NCBI RefSeq assembly: GCF_001425945.1
Contig: NZ_LMEB01000005.1
Coordinates: 186,001-250,000 of the forward strand
Direction of reading: 5' to 3'
DNA: 64,000 nt
Origin: Brevundimonas sp. Root1279
Lineage (GTDB): Bacteria > Pseudomonadota > Alphaproteobacteria > Caulobacterales > Caulobacteraceae
The translations under genes were made by a program, and so were the position numbers. Shown one piece after another: positions 34,828 to 43,227 of the stretch. The notes under the pieces are model-generated. The model saw only the letters and a program-made list of their open reading frames with translations, was not told the DNA's origin and did not search any database. Each line of letters opens with the position of its first letter. Positions within the stretch are counted from its first letter, which is position 1.

Positions 34828-36024
34828 TCAGTCGCCCGAGAGGCTGTTGGCGAAGGTGGCGGTCGAGGCGGGCGCGGCCGAGGTCACCGGAGCCGTCTGC
34901 TCGGTGGCGACCGGCTGGATGCGGCCGGTCTTGGCCTGGACCTTCATGCCCGGGGCCTGGATGCGCTGGACGCCGTTGATGATGACGCGATCGGTCGGGC
35001 GCAGGCCCGAGCGGACCACGCGCAGGCCGTCGACCAGCGGGCCGAGCTGGACCGGGCGCGGGGCGACCGAGCCGTCGGCGGCGACGACATAGACGATGCG
35101 GCGGGCCTGGTCGGTGGCGATGGCGGCGTCCGGCACCAGCATGGCCTGATAGGTCCCGGCGCCCGCCAGGCGGGCCTGGCCGAACATGCCCGGCTTCAGG
35201 AAGCCGTCGCCGTTCGGGATGATGGCGCGCAGGCGGATGACGCCCGAGGCGGTGTCCACGGCGTTGTCGGTGAAGTCGAGCGTGCCGTTGCGGGTGAAGG
35301 TGCTCTCGTCCTGCAGGCGGATCTGCACCGGCGCGGCGCCCTGGCGGGCCTGACGCTGGTATTTCAACAGCACGGCTTCCGAGCCGTCGAAGACGAAGTG
35401 GATCGGGCTCGACGACATGATGGTGGTCAGCACGTCGGCTCCCGAGGAGCCGCCGCCGACCAGGTTGCCCGGATCGACCCGGCGGTCCGAGACGCGGCCG
35501 GCGATGGGGGCGGTGACGCGGGTGAACTCGAGATCCAGCTGGCGGGCGCGGACGGCGGCGTTGGCGGCGGCGACGGAGGCTTCGCCCTGCTGCACGGCGC
35601 CGCGGCGGGTGTCGACCTCGGCCTGGGACACGGCTTGCGAGGTCAGCAGGGTCTCGGCGCGGGTCAGTTCGGTCCGGGCCAGGTTCAGCTGGGCCTGCGC
35701 CTGGGCCAGCTGGGCGCGGGCGGCGGCGAGGCCGGCCTGGGCCGGGCGCGGGTCGAGGGTGAACAGCAGCTGGCCGCGACGGACGAAGTCGCCGTCACGG
35801 AAGTGCACGCTCTGCACATAGCCGCCGACGCGGGCGCGGACGTCGACCGCATTGGTCGCCACGAAGCGGCCGGTGAACTCGTCCCAGTCCTGCACCTCGC
35901 GGACCAGCGGGACGGCCACAGTCACCGCCGGGGCCGGCGGCGTCTGGGCCTCGCTCTTGGGGGAACAGCCATAGAGCGCGGTCGTCATAAGGACGGCCGC
36001 GGTCACGATCTTCACCGTGCGCAT
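34828..36024 (-). CDS. RND efflux periplasmic adaptor lipoprotein (AcrA family)
   Basis: A 398-residue membrane-fusion protein. The lipobox is TALYGC (Cys about 20). Lipoyl-type segments flank an alpha-hairpin rich in Ala/Gln/Leu (about 90-165), with FTLDPRPAQAGL before it and FTRVTAPIAGRVSDRRVDPGNLV after it. Beta-barrel and membrane-proximal parts complete the fold. It bridges pump and duct. The start at 36024 gives a sound lipoprotein signal; a 16-residue longer frame would lose it. First gene of the operon, transcribed away from the TetR gene across two palindromes. Confidence 0.92.
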   Translation of the reverse strand: MRTVKIVTAAVLMTTALYGCSPKSEAQTPPAPAVTVAVPLVREVQDWDEFTGRFVATNAVDVRARVGGYVQSVHFRDGDFVRRGQLLFTLDPRPAQAGLAAARAQLAQAQAQLNLARTELTRAETLLTSQAVSQAEVDTRRGAVQQGEASVAAANAAVRARQLDLEFTRVTAPIAGRVSDRRVDPGNLVGGGSSGADVLTTIMSSSPIHFVFDGSEAVLLKYQRQARQGAAPVQIRLQDESTFTRNGTLDFTDNAVDTASGVIRLRAIIPNGDGFLKPGMFGQARLAGAGTYQAMLVPDAAIATDQARRIVYVVAADGSVAPRPVQLGPLVDGLRVVRSGLRPTDRVIINGVQRIQAPGMKVQAKTGRIQPVATEQTAPVTSAAPASTATFANSLSGD

Positions 36025-36095
36025 GTAACGTAGTCTCCGTAGGGGAGATGAATCCCTGTCTCTGTCGACCACGGCGCATGGGGAGGCAGCCTGCT

Positions 36096-36113
36096 AGTCA
36101 ACGCCCGGTGACT
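36096..36113. promoter_or_regulatory. Candidate TetR operator A
   Basis: AGTCA (36096-36100) and TGACT (36109-36113) form an inverted repeat around ACGCCCGG. It lies in the divergent gap between the efflux operon and the TetR gene, and shares GTCAACG-N-CG-TGAC with operator B, 40 bp away centre to centre. Confidence 0.5.
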
Positions 36114-36134
36114 TAATGGTGATCCGGGCTTCGC

Positions 36135-36154
36135 TTGTCAACGGGCGATGACAA
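36135..36154. promoter_or_regulatory. Candidate TetR operator B
   Basis: TTGTCA (36135-36140) pairs with TGACAA (36149-36154) around ACGGGCGA. It is the stronger of two related palindromes in front of the efflux operon and the TetR gene. Confidence 0.5.
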
Positions 36155-36167
36155 AGCCATATAGCGA

Positions 36168-36764
36168 TTGGGGCTATTCTGGAGTTGGGACCCGTTGTTT
36201 TGCCATGTCGCGCCACGGCCGCGGAACGCCGAGGCGACTCGCGCCGCCATTTTGAACGCCGCGCGCGAACGCTTCGCGCGTGAGAGCTATGACGACGTCG
36301 GCATGCGCGACATCGCCGGCGACGTCGGCGTCGACGCCGCCCTGGTGTCGCGTTACTTCGGCTCCAAGGAAGACCTGTTCGTCAACGTCCTGGACAGCTG
36401 CGACAACGGCGCCGAGCTGATGGCCGGCGACCGCGCCGACTTCGGTCACCGCATCGCCCACGAGGTCGTCTTCGAGGGCAAGAGCGAGAGCAAGCTGAAG
36501 GGCCTGCTGATCCTGCTGCGCTCGATCGGCTCGGCGAAGGCCATGGAGCTGGTCCAGCGGACCGGCAACGAGCGCTTCTTCAATCCGTTTGCGGCCTGGG
36601 TGGGTGGGCACGACGCCGCGCCGCGCGCGCGTCTCGCCGCGGCTTTTATCATGGGCATGGCGGTCAGCCGCGAGATCACCGGCGGCTTCAGCCTGACCCC
36701 GGATCAGTGCGAACGGATGGCCGACCGCATGGCCGCCATACTTCAGGACATCATCGACGGCTGA
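36168..36764 (+). CDS. TetR-family regulator of the adjacent RND efflux operon
   Basis: Up to 198 residues. The N-terminal HTH is clear: ATRAAILNAARERFARESYDD, then DVGVDAALVSRYFGSKEDLF, ending near residue 70. The C-terminal part (RLAAAFIMGMAVSREITGGF) resembles the TetR ligand/dimer domain. No ATG start fits: the options are TTG at 36168 or TTG at 36195, the latter with GGAG ten bases upstream. The first 9-18 residues are therefore unsure. Divergent from AcrA with two palindromes between, so it most likely represses the pump and itself. Confidence 0.82.
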   Translation: MGLFWSWDPLFCHVAPRPRNAEATRAAILNAARERFARESYDDVGMRDIAGDVGVDAALVSRYFGSKEDLFVNVLDSCDNGAELMAGDRADFGHRIAHEVVFEGKSESKLKGLLILLRSIGSAKAMELVQRTGNERFFNPFAAWVGGHDAAPRARLAAAFIMGMAVSREITGGFSLTPDQCERMADRMAAILQDIIDG

Positions 36765-36792
36765 GTCCCGACGGAAACTAAAAGCTTCACCG

Positions 36793-36807
36793 TTAGTTCT
36801 CTGTTAA
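36793..36807 (+). promoter_or_regulatory. Candidate CtrA-type box upstream of the RTX gene
   Basis: TTAGTTCTCTGTTAA fits the CtrA pattern TTAA-N7-TTAA with one mismatch in the left half. It is about 77 bp before the RTX start codon. A nearby hairpin (AACTAA with TTAGTT, about 36776-36798) overlaps its left end and could instead be the end of the TetR transcript. Confidence 0.3.
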
Positions 36808-36883
36808 GGGAGGTCGCACTCGCAAAGGTTGCTCGAGGGCGATCGCGAGGGTTATTACCCAGGCCGTTTCAGGGAGGGCGCGT

Positions 36884-39800
36884 ATGGTTGCCTCGAATAT
36901 CTTGCCGATCGACGCGCCGGTGAACCCGGACGAGCCGCAGGACGCCGTCTTCCCTCCGCCGAACGTCTACAGCTGGGATTTCACATACGGCCTGGGGCCC
37001 TGGACGACGTGGTTGCCGCCGGCGGTGGTGAACGAACCGGGCGGGACCTATGAGCAGTTCACCCGCCTGCAGGCGCCCGGCGCGCTCGACGCCAACCACA
37101 TCGACGGCGTGGGAGCCATCTGGCTGGTCGCCCATCTGTCGACCCCGACCCAGGGTTCGCCGGGCGTCCTGAACTTGGTCGACGCCGAGTTCGAGATGAC
37201 TGTGCGCGGCACGGACTTCCTCGCGAATGGCGGCAAGCTGGCCATCTGGCTGTGCCGCTACGTGCCCGAGACCGGGCTGATGGAGAATTTCTACGTCGGG
37301 CTTCAGGTCACCAACTGGGCCAACACCGGCGGCGACATGATGGGTCAGGTGACCGACGACTGGTCGACCGTCACCCTGCGCATCAGCAGCGATCCGGCCG
37401 ACTGGACCTACGCCGGCAACTACGAAACCTTCGAGGGCGACTGGGCTGACCGCTATCAGCCGTTCGATCTGCAGCAGACGCTGTCCCGGGTCGACGCCAC
37501 GCTTCACCTGGTGGTGCTGAACCCCGATCCGGACAACGCCCCGACCGGCTTCCTCGATCTGGCCAACATCACCGTCCGCACCCAGACCCCGGCGACGCCG
37601 GTGGGCGTCAGCGGCCTGAACCCCGAGATCCACTACGGCCTGGAGGACGCCCCCGCGACGGGGACCCTCGACGGCTACGGCGGCATCGACCCGGCCAACG
37701 CCACCTACACCCTGGTCGGCGGCTCGGCGCGCAACGGCACGGTGAGCATCGATCCGGCCACCGGCGCCTTCGTCTTCACGCCGCCGGCGAACTATTACGG
37801 CCCTACCGATTCCGTCGGCGCGGCGACGTTCCGCTATACCGTGAGCGACGGGGTCACGACCTCCCCGCCGATCAGCGTCATCGTCTACATCGGCGGCATC
37901 AATGATGCGCCGCTGATCTCGACCCGGCCGGAGAACGTCAACATCGCGGCCGGCGAGGCGTTCGATTTCACCCTGTTCAAGGGCACGGACATCGACGGCG
38001 ACGCCCTGACCTTCGAGCTGGTCGACGGCTCGGTCGTGGGCGGGACGCTGGTGCTGGACGCCCGCAGCGGCCACTACGTCTTCACCCCGACGGCGGGCTT
38101 CACCGGCCCGGCCTCGTTCCGCTACCGCGTCACCGACGGCCATGTGGACAGCGGGGAGAAGACCGTCACTCTGACCGTCCACGCGGCCGGGACGGCGCCC
38201 GCCCTGCCGGCCTTCGAGACGGTGGTGAACCAGTATCTGATCCCCGGCGACATGAATAACTGGGTATTCTACACGACCCAGCTCGCTTACGCCGGCGACC
38301 CGAACGCCGCCTACCACTACGCCACCTGGCTGGGTTCGGGGATCAACGGCGTCACCCTGAACAAGGCGCTCGAGCGTCAGTTCCTGGAGCTGGCCGCGAA
38401 CACCGTCCCCGACGCCCGTTTGATGCTGTCGCGGCTTTACACCTCCGGCGAGGGCGGCGAGCGCGACTACGGCCGGGCCCGCGAACTGCTCGAGAGCCTG
38501 CCGACCAACAAGGACGCCATCTATCGGCTGGCGATCCTTGATCACCTCGGCTACGGCGCGCCGATCGACAAGGCCGCGGCCGTCGAGGGCTTCCTCAAGG
38601 CCGCGATGATGGGCCAGATGGAGGCCGCCTACGCCTTGGGACGCCGCTACCTGGACGGCGAGGGCGTCGGCGCCTCGCCGGAAGACGCCTACTTCTGGTT
38701 GGGCGTGGCGCTGAAGTTCAACGCCCCTCCTCAGAACCAACAATTCCGCGACCTGCTGGCCCTGAACCGGGCCGAGGCCGCCACCGGCCTGACCGCGGGC
38801 GAGATCGCCGCCATCAACGCCGCCGTCGCCGCCTGGGACCCGGGCGAGGCGAACCCGGTCAACGACGCGCCGGTCGTGACCGGCTCCGACAGCATCGGGG
38901 CGCAGGCCGTACCGGGCCAGCCGGTCACGGGGACGCTGGGTGCGGCGGTCGATCCGGACGGCAACGCCTTCAGCTACCAGTTGGTCGGCGGTTCGGCCCT
39001 GAACGGGACGGTCAGCATCAACGCCGCCACCGGCGCCTTCACCTTCAATCCGACCCCCGGCTTCACCGGCACGGCGTCGTTCCGCTACCTCGTCAGCGAC
39101 GGGACGGCGTCGAGCGCGCCGCGGACCGTCAGCTTCGACGTGGCGGCGGGCACGGGGGCTGCGGCCGACGCGGGCGGCACGGACGAAACAACGCCGCTGT
39201 CCGTCGGCGCCGCCGGCGGCCTCCTGGCCAACGACTTCGCCCAGAACGGCGGAGCCCTGAGCGTCACCGCCGTCGCGGGCGTGGCCGCCAATGTCGGCCA
39301 GCCGGTCGTCGGGACCTGGGGCACGCTGGTGGTTCAGGCCAACGGAGCCTACGTCTTCACGCCGAGCGCGGCGGCCCGGACCCTGCTGCAGGGCCAGGTG
39401 GTCACCGACACCTTCACCTATACGGTCACGGACTCCGTCGGGCAGACCTCGACGGCGAGCCTGACCATTACCGTCAACGGCCAGGACGGCACGGTGATCA
39501 CCGGGTCGGGCGTCCTGAGCGGCACCGCCTACGGCGACGAAATCACCGGCGGCGCCGGCTATGACGTGCTGATCGGGAACGGCGGCAACGACATCCTGCG
39601 CGGCGGCGCCGGCGCGGCCAACGAGCTGTACGGCGGCCTCGGCAACGACACCTACATCCTGACCGTCGCTGACTCGATCGTCGAACTGGCGGGCCAGGGC
39701 ACGGACGCGGTGGTCACCACCCTGACCAACCTCACCCTGGCGGCCAACGTCGAGAACCTGTTCTACACCGGCTCGGCGGCCTTCATCGGGACCGGCAACA

Positions 39801-41812
39801 CCGCCAACAACCTGATCTCCGGCGGGATCGGGGCCGACCTGCTGATTGGCCTGGCCGGAAACGACATCCTGATAGGCGGCGCCGGCGCGGCCAATGAGAT
39901 GTTCGGCGGGGCGGGCGACGACACCTATGTCGTCTCGGCCGTCGGCGACGTCATCGTCGAGCTCGCGGGCGAGGGAACCGACACGGTCGAAACGACGCTG
40001 GCCAGCTTCACCCTCGGCGCCAATGTCGAGAACCTGACCTACACCGGCGCCGGGAATTTCACCGGCGTCGGCAATGCGGGCTCGAACCACCTGGCGGGCG
40101 GGACCGGCGACGACATCCTGTCGGGCCGCGGCGGCATCGACTACCTCAGCGGCGGACCGGGCTCCGACACCGCCAGCTACGCCCAGGCGGCCGGCGCGGT
40201 CGACGTGCGCCTCGGCGTCACGGGGACGGCTCGCAACGACGGCGACGGCGCAACCGACGTGCTGACCGGGATCGAGAACGTGACCGGCTCGGCCTTCAAC
40301 GACCTGCTTGTCGGGGACGCCGGGGCCAACATCCTGAGCGGCGGCGACGGTCGCGACACCTTGCTGGGCATGGACGGAGACGACGTGCTGATCGGCGGCG
40401 CGGGCCTGGCCAACCAGATGCAGGGCGGTCGCGGCAACGACCGCTATGTGGTCGCGGCGGTCGGCGACTCGATCATCGAACTAGCCGGCGAGGGAATCGA
40501 CACGGTCGAAACCAGCCTGAACAACTTCAAGCTGGGCGCCGAGGTCGAGAACCTGACCTTCACCGGGACGGGGGGCTTCACCGGGGCCGGCAACGCCTCC
40601 AACAACGTCATCACCGGCGGCGAGGGGCGTGACCTTCTGCTCGGCTACGCGGGCAACGACATCCTGATCGGCGGACCGGGCGCGGCGGACGAGTTGTACG
40701 GGGGTCTGGGCGACGACACCTATGTGATCGTGGCGGGCGGCGACACCATCGTCGAACTGGCGGGCGAGGGCTTCGATACGGTCCAGACGACCCTGGCCAC
40801 CTACACCCTGCGCGCCAACATCGAGGCCCTGACCTTCACCGGGACCGGCGGCTTCACCGGCATCGGCAACGCCGAGGCGAATGTCATCACCGGCGGAAGC
40901 GGGGCGGATGTCCTGCACGGGCGTGGCGGCGTCGATCGGCTGGTCGGCGGCGGCGGGACGGATACCGCCAGCTACGCCAATGCGGCCGCCAAGGTCGATG
41001 TACGCCTGAACGCCGGAGCGGCCCTGAACGATGGCGACGGCGCCACAGACGTCCTGGTCGGCATCGAGAACCTGACCGGCTCGGCCTTCGACGACCTGCT
41101 TGTCGGGGACGGCGGGTCCAATGTGCTCACCGGCGGGCTAGGCCGTGACACCCTGCTGGGCATGGGCGGCAACGACGTCCTGATCGGCGGCTCGGGCGTG
41201 TCCAACCAGCTCCAGGGCGGCCTGGGCGACGACACCTACATCCTGACCGTGGCTGACACGGTGGTCGAGCTGGCCGGCGAGGGGACCGACACCATCGAGA
41301 CGGTGCTGGCCGCCTATACGCTGGGCGCCAACGTCGAGAACCTGACCTACACCGGCGCCGGCAATTTCGTCGGGACCGGAAACGCCCTGAACAACGTCAT
41401 CCGCGGCGGCGCGGGCAATGACACCTTCAAGGGCGGCGCAGGCAACGACACCCTCTTCGGCGCCGGCGGCGCCGATGTCGCGGTGCTGAGCGGCGTCCAG
41501 GCGGAATATCAGTTCGAGTCGCTCGGCGGCGGGCAGTGGCGGGTCACCGACCTGGTCGCCGGCCGCGACGGGGTCGACCTGCTGTTCGACGTCACCAACG
41601 TCCGGTTCGGCAATGGCGCGGTCGTCGCCCTGGGAGCCATGGGTTCGGCGGCGCCGCTGCTCGCGGACAAGGATCTCAGCCCGATGGTCCTGCCCAGCGC
41701 GGCGCCGGCCTTCGCCTCGGCCCTGTTCGCCGACCAGCCGGGCGGTCTGGCCCTGCACGTCGAGCACCATGGGCCGATCGGCGGGTTGGATCCGTGGGAC
41801 CCGCTGGGCTGA
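36884..41812 (+). CDS. Large RTX-type secreted protein with cadherin-like and SEL1-like domains
   Basis: A 1642-residue acidic protein without a signal peptide. Residues about 20-230 form a beta-rich, possibly carbohydrate-binding, domain. Two cadherin/Big-like domains follow (240-440: GTVSIDPATGAFVFTPP, then a repeat). Residues about 465-625 are alpha-helical SEL1-like repeats (AAYALGRRYLDGEGVGASPEDAYFW). Another cadherin-like domain (about 660-755) and a VCBS-type domain (755-865) come next. From 865 to about 1560 there are glycine-rich Ca2+ nonapeptides (GGAGNDILIGG-like). The C-terminus is hydrophobic/acidic, as for type I secretion. No ABC exporter genes are nearby. Start: ATG 36884 behind AGGGAGGG. 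Probably an adhesin or surface protein; no enzyme motif was recognised. Confidence 0.82.
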   Translation: MVASNILPIDAPVNPDEPQDAVFPPPNVYSWDFTYGLGPWTTWLPPAVVNEPGGTYEQFTRLQAPGALDANHIDGVGAIWLVAHLSTPTQGSPGVLNLVDAEFEMTVRGTDFLANGGKLAIWLCRYVPETGLMENFYVGLQVTNWANTGGDMMGQVTDDWSTVTLRISSDPADWTYAGNYETFEGDWADRYQPFDLQQTLSRVDATLHLVVLNPDPDNAPTGFLDLANITVRTQTPATPVGVSGLNPEIHYGLEDAPATGTLDGYGGIDPANATYTLVGGSARNGTVSIDPATGAFVFTPPANYYGPTDSVGAATFRYTVSDGVTTSPPISVIVYIGGINDAPLISTRPENVNIAAGEAFDFTLFKGTDIDGDALTFELVDGSVVGGTLVLDARSGHYVFTPTAGFTGPASFRYRVTDGHVDSGEKTVTLTVHAAGTAPALPAFETVVNQYLIPGDMNNWVFYTTQLAYAGDPNAAYHYATWLGSGINGVTLNKALERQFLELAANTVPDARLMLSRLYTSGEGGERDYGRARELLESLPTNKDAIYRLAILDHLGYGAPIDKAAAVEGFLKAAMMGQMEAAYALGRRYLDGEGVGASPEDAYFWLGVALKFNAPPQNQQFRDLLALNRAEAATGLTAGEIAAINAAVAAWDPGEANPVNDAPVVTGSDSIGAQAVPGQPVTGTLGAAVDPDGNAFSYQLVGGSALNGTVSINAATGAFTFNPTPGFTGTASFRYLVSDGTASSAPRTVSFDVAAGTGAAADAGGTDETTPLSVGAAGGLLANDFAQNGGALSVTAVAGVAANVGQPVVGTWGTLVVQANGAYVFTPSAAARTLLQGQVVTDTFTYTVTDSVGQTSTASLTITVNGQDGTVITGSGVLSGTAYGDEITGGAGYDVLIGNGGNDILRGGAGAANELYGGLGNDTYILTVADSIVELAGQGTDAVVTTLTNLTLAANVENLFYTGSAAFIGTGNTANNLISGGIGADLLIGLAGNDILIGGAGAANEMFGGAGDDTYVVSAVGDVIVELAGEGTDTVETTLASFTLGANVENLTYTGAGNFTGVGNAGSNHLAGGTGDDILSGRGGIDYLSGGPGSDTASYAQAAGAVDVRLGVTGTARNDGDGATDVLTGIENVTGSAFNDLLVGDAGANILSGGDGRDTLLGMDGDDVLIGGAGLANQMQGGRGNDRYVVAAVGDSIIELAGEGIDTVETSLNNFKLGAEVENLTFTGTGGFTGAGNASNNVITGGEGRDLLLGYAGNDILIGGPGAADELYGGLGDDTYVIVAGGDTIVELAGEGFDTVQTTLATYTLRANIEALTFTGTGGFTGIGNAEANVITGGSGADVLHGRGGVDRLVGGGGTDTASYANAAAKVDVRLNAGAALNDGDGATDVLVGIENLTGSAFDDLLVGDGGSNVLTGGLGRDTLLGMGGNDVLIGGSGVSNQLQGGLGDDTYILTVADTVVELAGEGTDTIETVLAAYTLGANVENLTYTGAGNFVGTGNALNNVIRGGAGNDTFKGGAGNDTLFGAGGADVAVLSGVQAEYQFESLGGGQWRVTDLVAGRDGVDLLFDVTNVRFGNGAVVALGAMGSAAPLLADKDLSPMVLPSAAPAFASALFADQPGGLALHVEHHGPIGGLDPWDPLG

Positions 41813-41813
41813 A

Positions 41814-42248
41814 TCAGGCCCGCTTCGTGAACTTTCGGATCACGCCGGAGAAGGTCATCAGGATCCTGTCTCCGGCGTTGATCTGGCCGCGCACGAAGAT
41901 CAGGCTCTTGCCGGCGCGGACCACCTCGCCGGTGGCCTCGACCAGTTCGCCGACATAGGCGCCGTCGATGAAGGTCGAATCCAGCGACACGGTCACGCCC
42001 GAGGCTCCCTCCATTTCCTGGTAGGCGGTCTGGAACAGCGAGATGTCGGCGAAGGTCATCAGGCAGCCGCCGTGCATCCGGTCGCCCGCGTTCATGTGCT
42101 TCTGCTCGGCCCGGAAGGCGCAGCGCATGCGTCCGTCGGGGTCCGGCTTGAAGAAGAACGGCCCGACCACCGTGTCGAAGGTGCCGTGCAGGTCGTACAT
42201 CTGCCAGCCGGCGAACTCGCCCTCGGTTACCGTGACTTTCGCAACCAT
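41814..42248 (-). CDS. PaaI/YbgC-type hotdog thioesterase
   Basis: A 144-residue single hotdog domain. The helix region has HMNAGDRMHGGCLMTFADISLF, where the family's HGG motif and acidic residue in the hotdog helix are visible, followed by VTVSLDSTFIDGAYVGE. Such proteins hydrolyse acyl-CoA esters in the cytoplasm. The start at 42248 has GGAG nearby; a longer open frame upstream overlaps two plus-strand genes and is rejected. Its stop lies 1 bp from the convergent RTX stop, so no terminator fits between. Substrate is unknown. Confidence 0.82.
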   Translation of the reverse strand: MVAKVTVTEGEFAGWQMYDLHGTFDTVVGPFFFKPDPDGRMRCAFRAEQKHMNAGDRMHGGCLMTFADISLFQTAYQEMEGASGVTVSLDSTFIDGAYVGELVEATGEVVRAGKSLIFVRGQINAGDRILMTFSGVIRKFTKRA

Positions 42249-42296
42249 CTCGAACTCCGCCTTCTTTCTGATCCCGCAATGCAGCATATAGGCCCG

Positions 42297-42614
42297 ATGA
42301 GCGACCCCATCGAAACCGCCATCTTCGAAAAATTGGCCAAGGCCGACCCCAAGGGCGTCGGCGGCAAGAGCATCGAGCCGTCCGACGTGGCCAAGGAGCT
42401 GCAGCCGGAACAGTGGCAACGCATGCTGCCCAAGGTCCGCGCCTGCGCGCTCGGCCTGATGCGTCAGGGCAAGTTGACCATCACGAAGAAGGGCAAGCCC
42501 GTCGATCCGAACAGCTTCAAGGGCGTCATCCGCCTGCGGCTGCCGACCGACGCCGAGACCGCCGCGGCGCTGGCGGCGCTGCCGCCCAAGCCGGTGGATG
42601 ACGACGACTTCTGA
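42297..42614 (+). CDS. DUF3253 family protein
   Basis: A 105-residue soluble protein with a winged-helix-like pattern: IETAIFEKLAKADPKGVGGKSI, then DVAKELQPEQWQRMLPKVRACALGLMRQGKLTI, a helix-turn-helix and wing. The KGKPVDPNSFKGVIRLRL end is typical of DUF3253. Function is unknown; DNA binding is possible. An ATG 18 bp upstream is an alternative start. The end overlaps the UDG-like gene by 17 bp. Confidence 0.75.
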   Translation: MSDPIETAIFEKLAKADPKGVGGKSIEPSDVAKELQPEQWQRMLPKVRACALGLMRQGKLTITKKGKPVDPNSFKGVIRLRLPTDAETAAALAALPPKPVDDDDF

Positions 42615-43227
42615 GACCGCTGACTCGGCGGGGCTGGACCAGGTCCTTGCCGACATCCGCGCTTGCCGGGCCTGCCTCGGCCAGCTGCCGCACGCCCCGC
42701 GCCCGGTCATCCATGTCTTCCCCGAGACGCGGTTGTTGATCTGCGGCCAGGCGCCGGGCCGGCGGGTGCACGAGAGCGGCCGGCCGTTCACCGATCCGTC
42801 GGGCGACCGGCTGCGCGACTGGATGGGGGTCGACTACGCGACCTTCTACGCCGACAGACGCCTCGGCGTGGCGGCCCAGGCCTTCTGCTATCCCGGCACG
42901 GCGCCCCAGAAAGACGGAAGGAGCGGCGGGGACTATCCGCCGCCGCGCAAATGCGCCGAACTGTGGCGGCCGCAGCTGCTGGCCGAGCTGCCGCAGGTCG
43001 AGCTGACCCTGCTGGTCGGCGGCTACGCCCAGGTCTGGGCCCTGGGCGACCGGGCCAAGCGCGATATGACCGACACCGTGCGGGCCTGGCGGGAGTATGC
43101 GCCGGACATCCTGCCGATGCCGCACCCGTCATGGCGCAACACCGCCTGGCTCAAGCGCAATCCGTGGTTCGAGGCTGAGGTATTGCCCTACCTCCGTGAA
43201 CGGGTGCGTGGCATCCTCGCATCATGA
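42598..43227 (+). CDS. Uracil-DNA glycosylase superfamily protein
   Basis: A 209-residue protein of the UDG fold (COG1573-like). Motif A is LLICGQAPGRRVHESGRPF (about 49-67). A late HPS motif (MPHPSWRNT) corresponds to the DNA-intercalating loop. A CxxC near 23-26 and two later Cys (AFCYPG, RKCAEL) could hold a 4Fe-4S cluster as in family 4/5 enzymes. The usual motif residue after the first Gly is Glu or Asp; here it is Gln, so base specificity or activity may differ. It overlaps both neighbours (17 bp upstream, 4 bp downstream). Confidence 0.75.
   Translation: MTTTSETADSAGLDQVLADIRACRACLGQLPHAPRPVIHVFPETRLLICGQAPGRRVHESGRPFTDPSGDRLRDWMGVDYATFYADRRLGVAAQAFCYPGTAPQKDGRSGGDYPPPRKCAELWRPQLLAELPQVELTLLVGGYAQVWALGDRAKRDMTDTVRAWREYAPDILPMPHPSWRNTAWLKRNPWFEAEVLPYLRERVRGILAS

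Noticed and set aside
36869..40090. A 1073-codon open frame on the minus strand across the RTX gene
   Set aside because: Its repetitive look mirrors the RTX repeats read backwards; no start signal or known motif is present.
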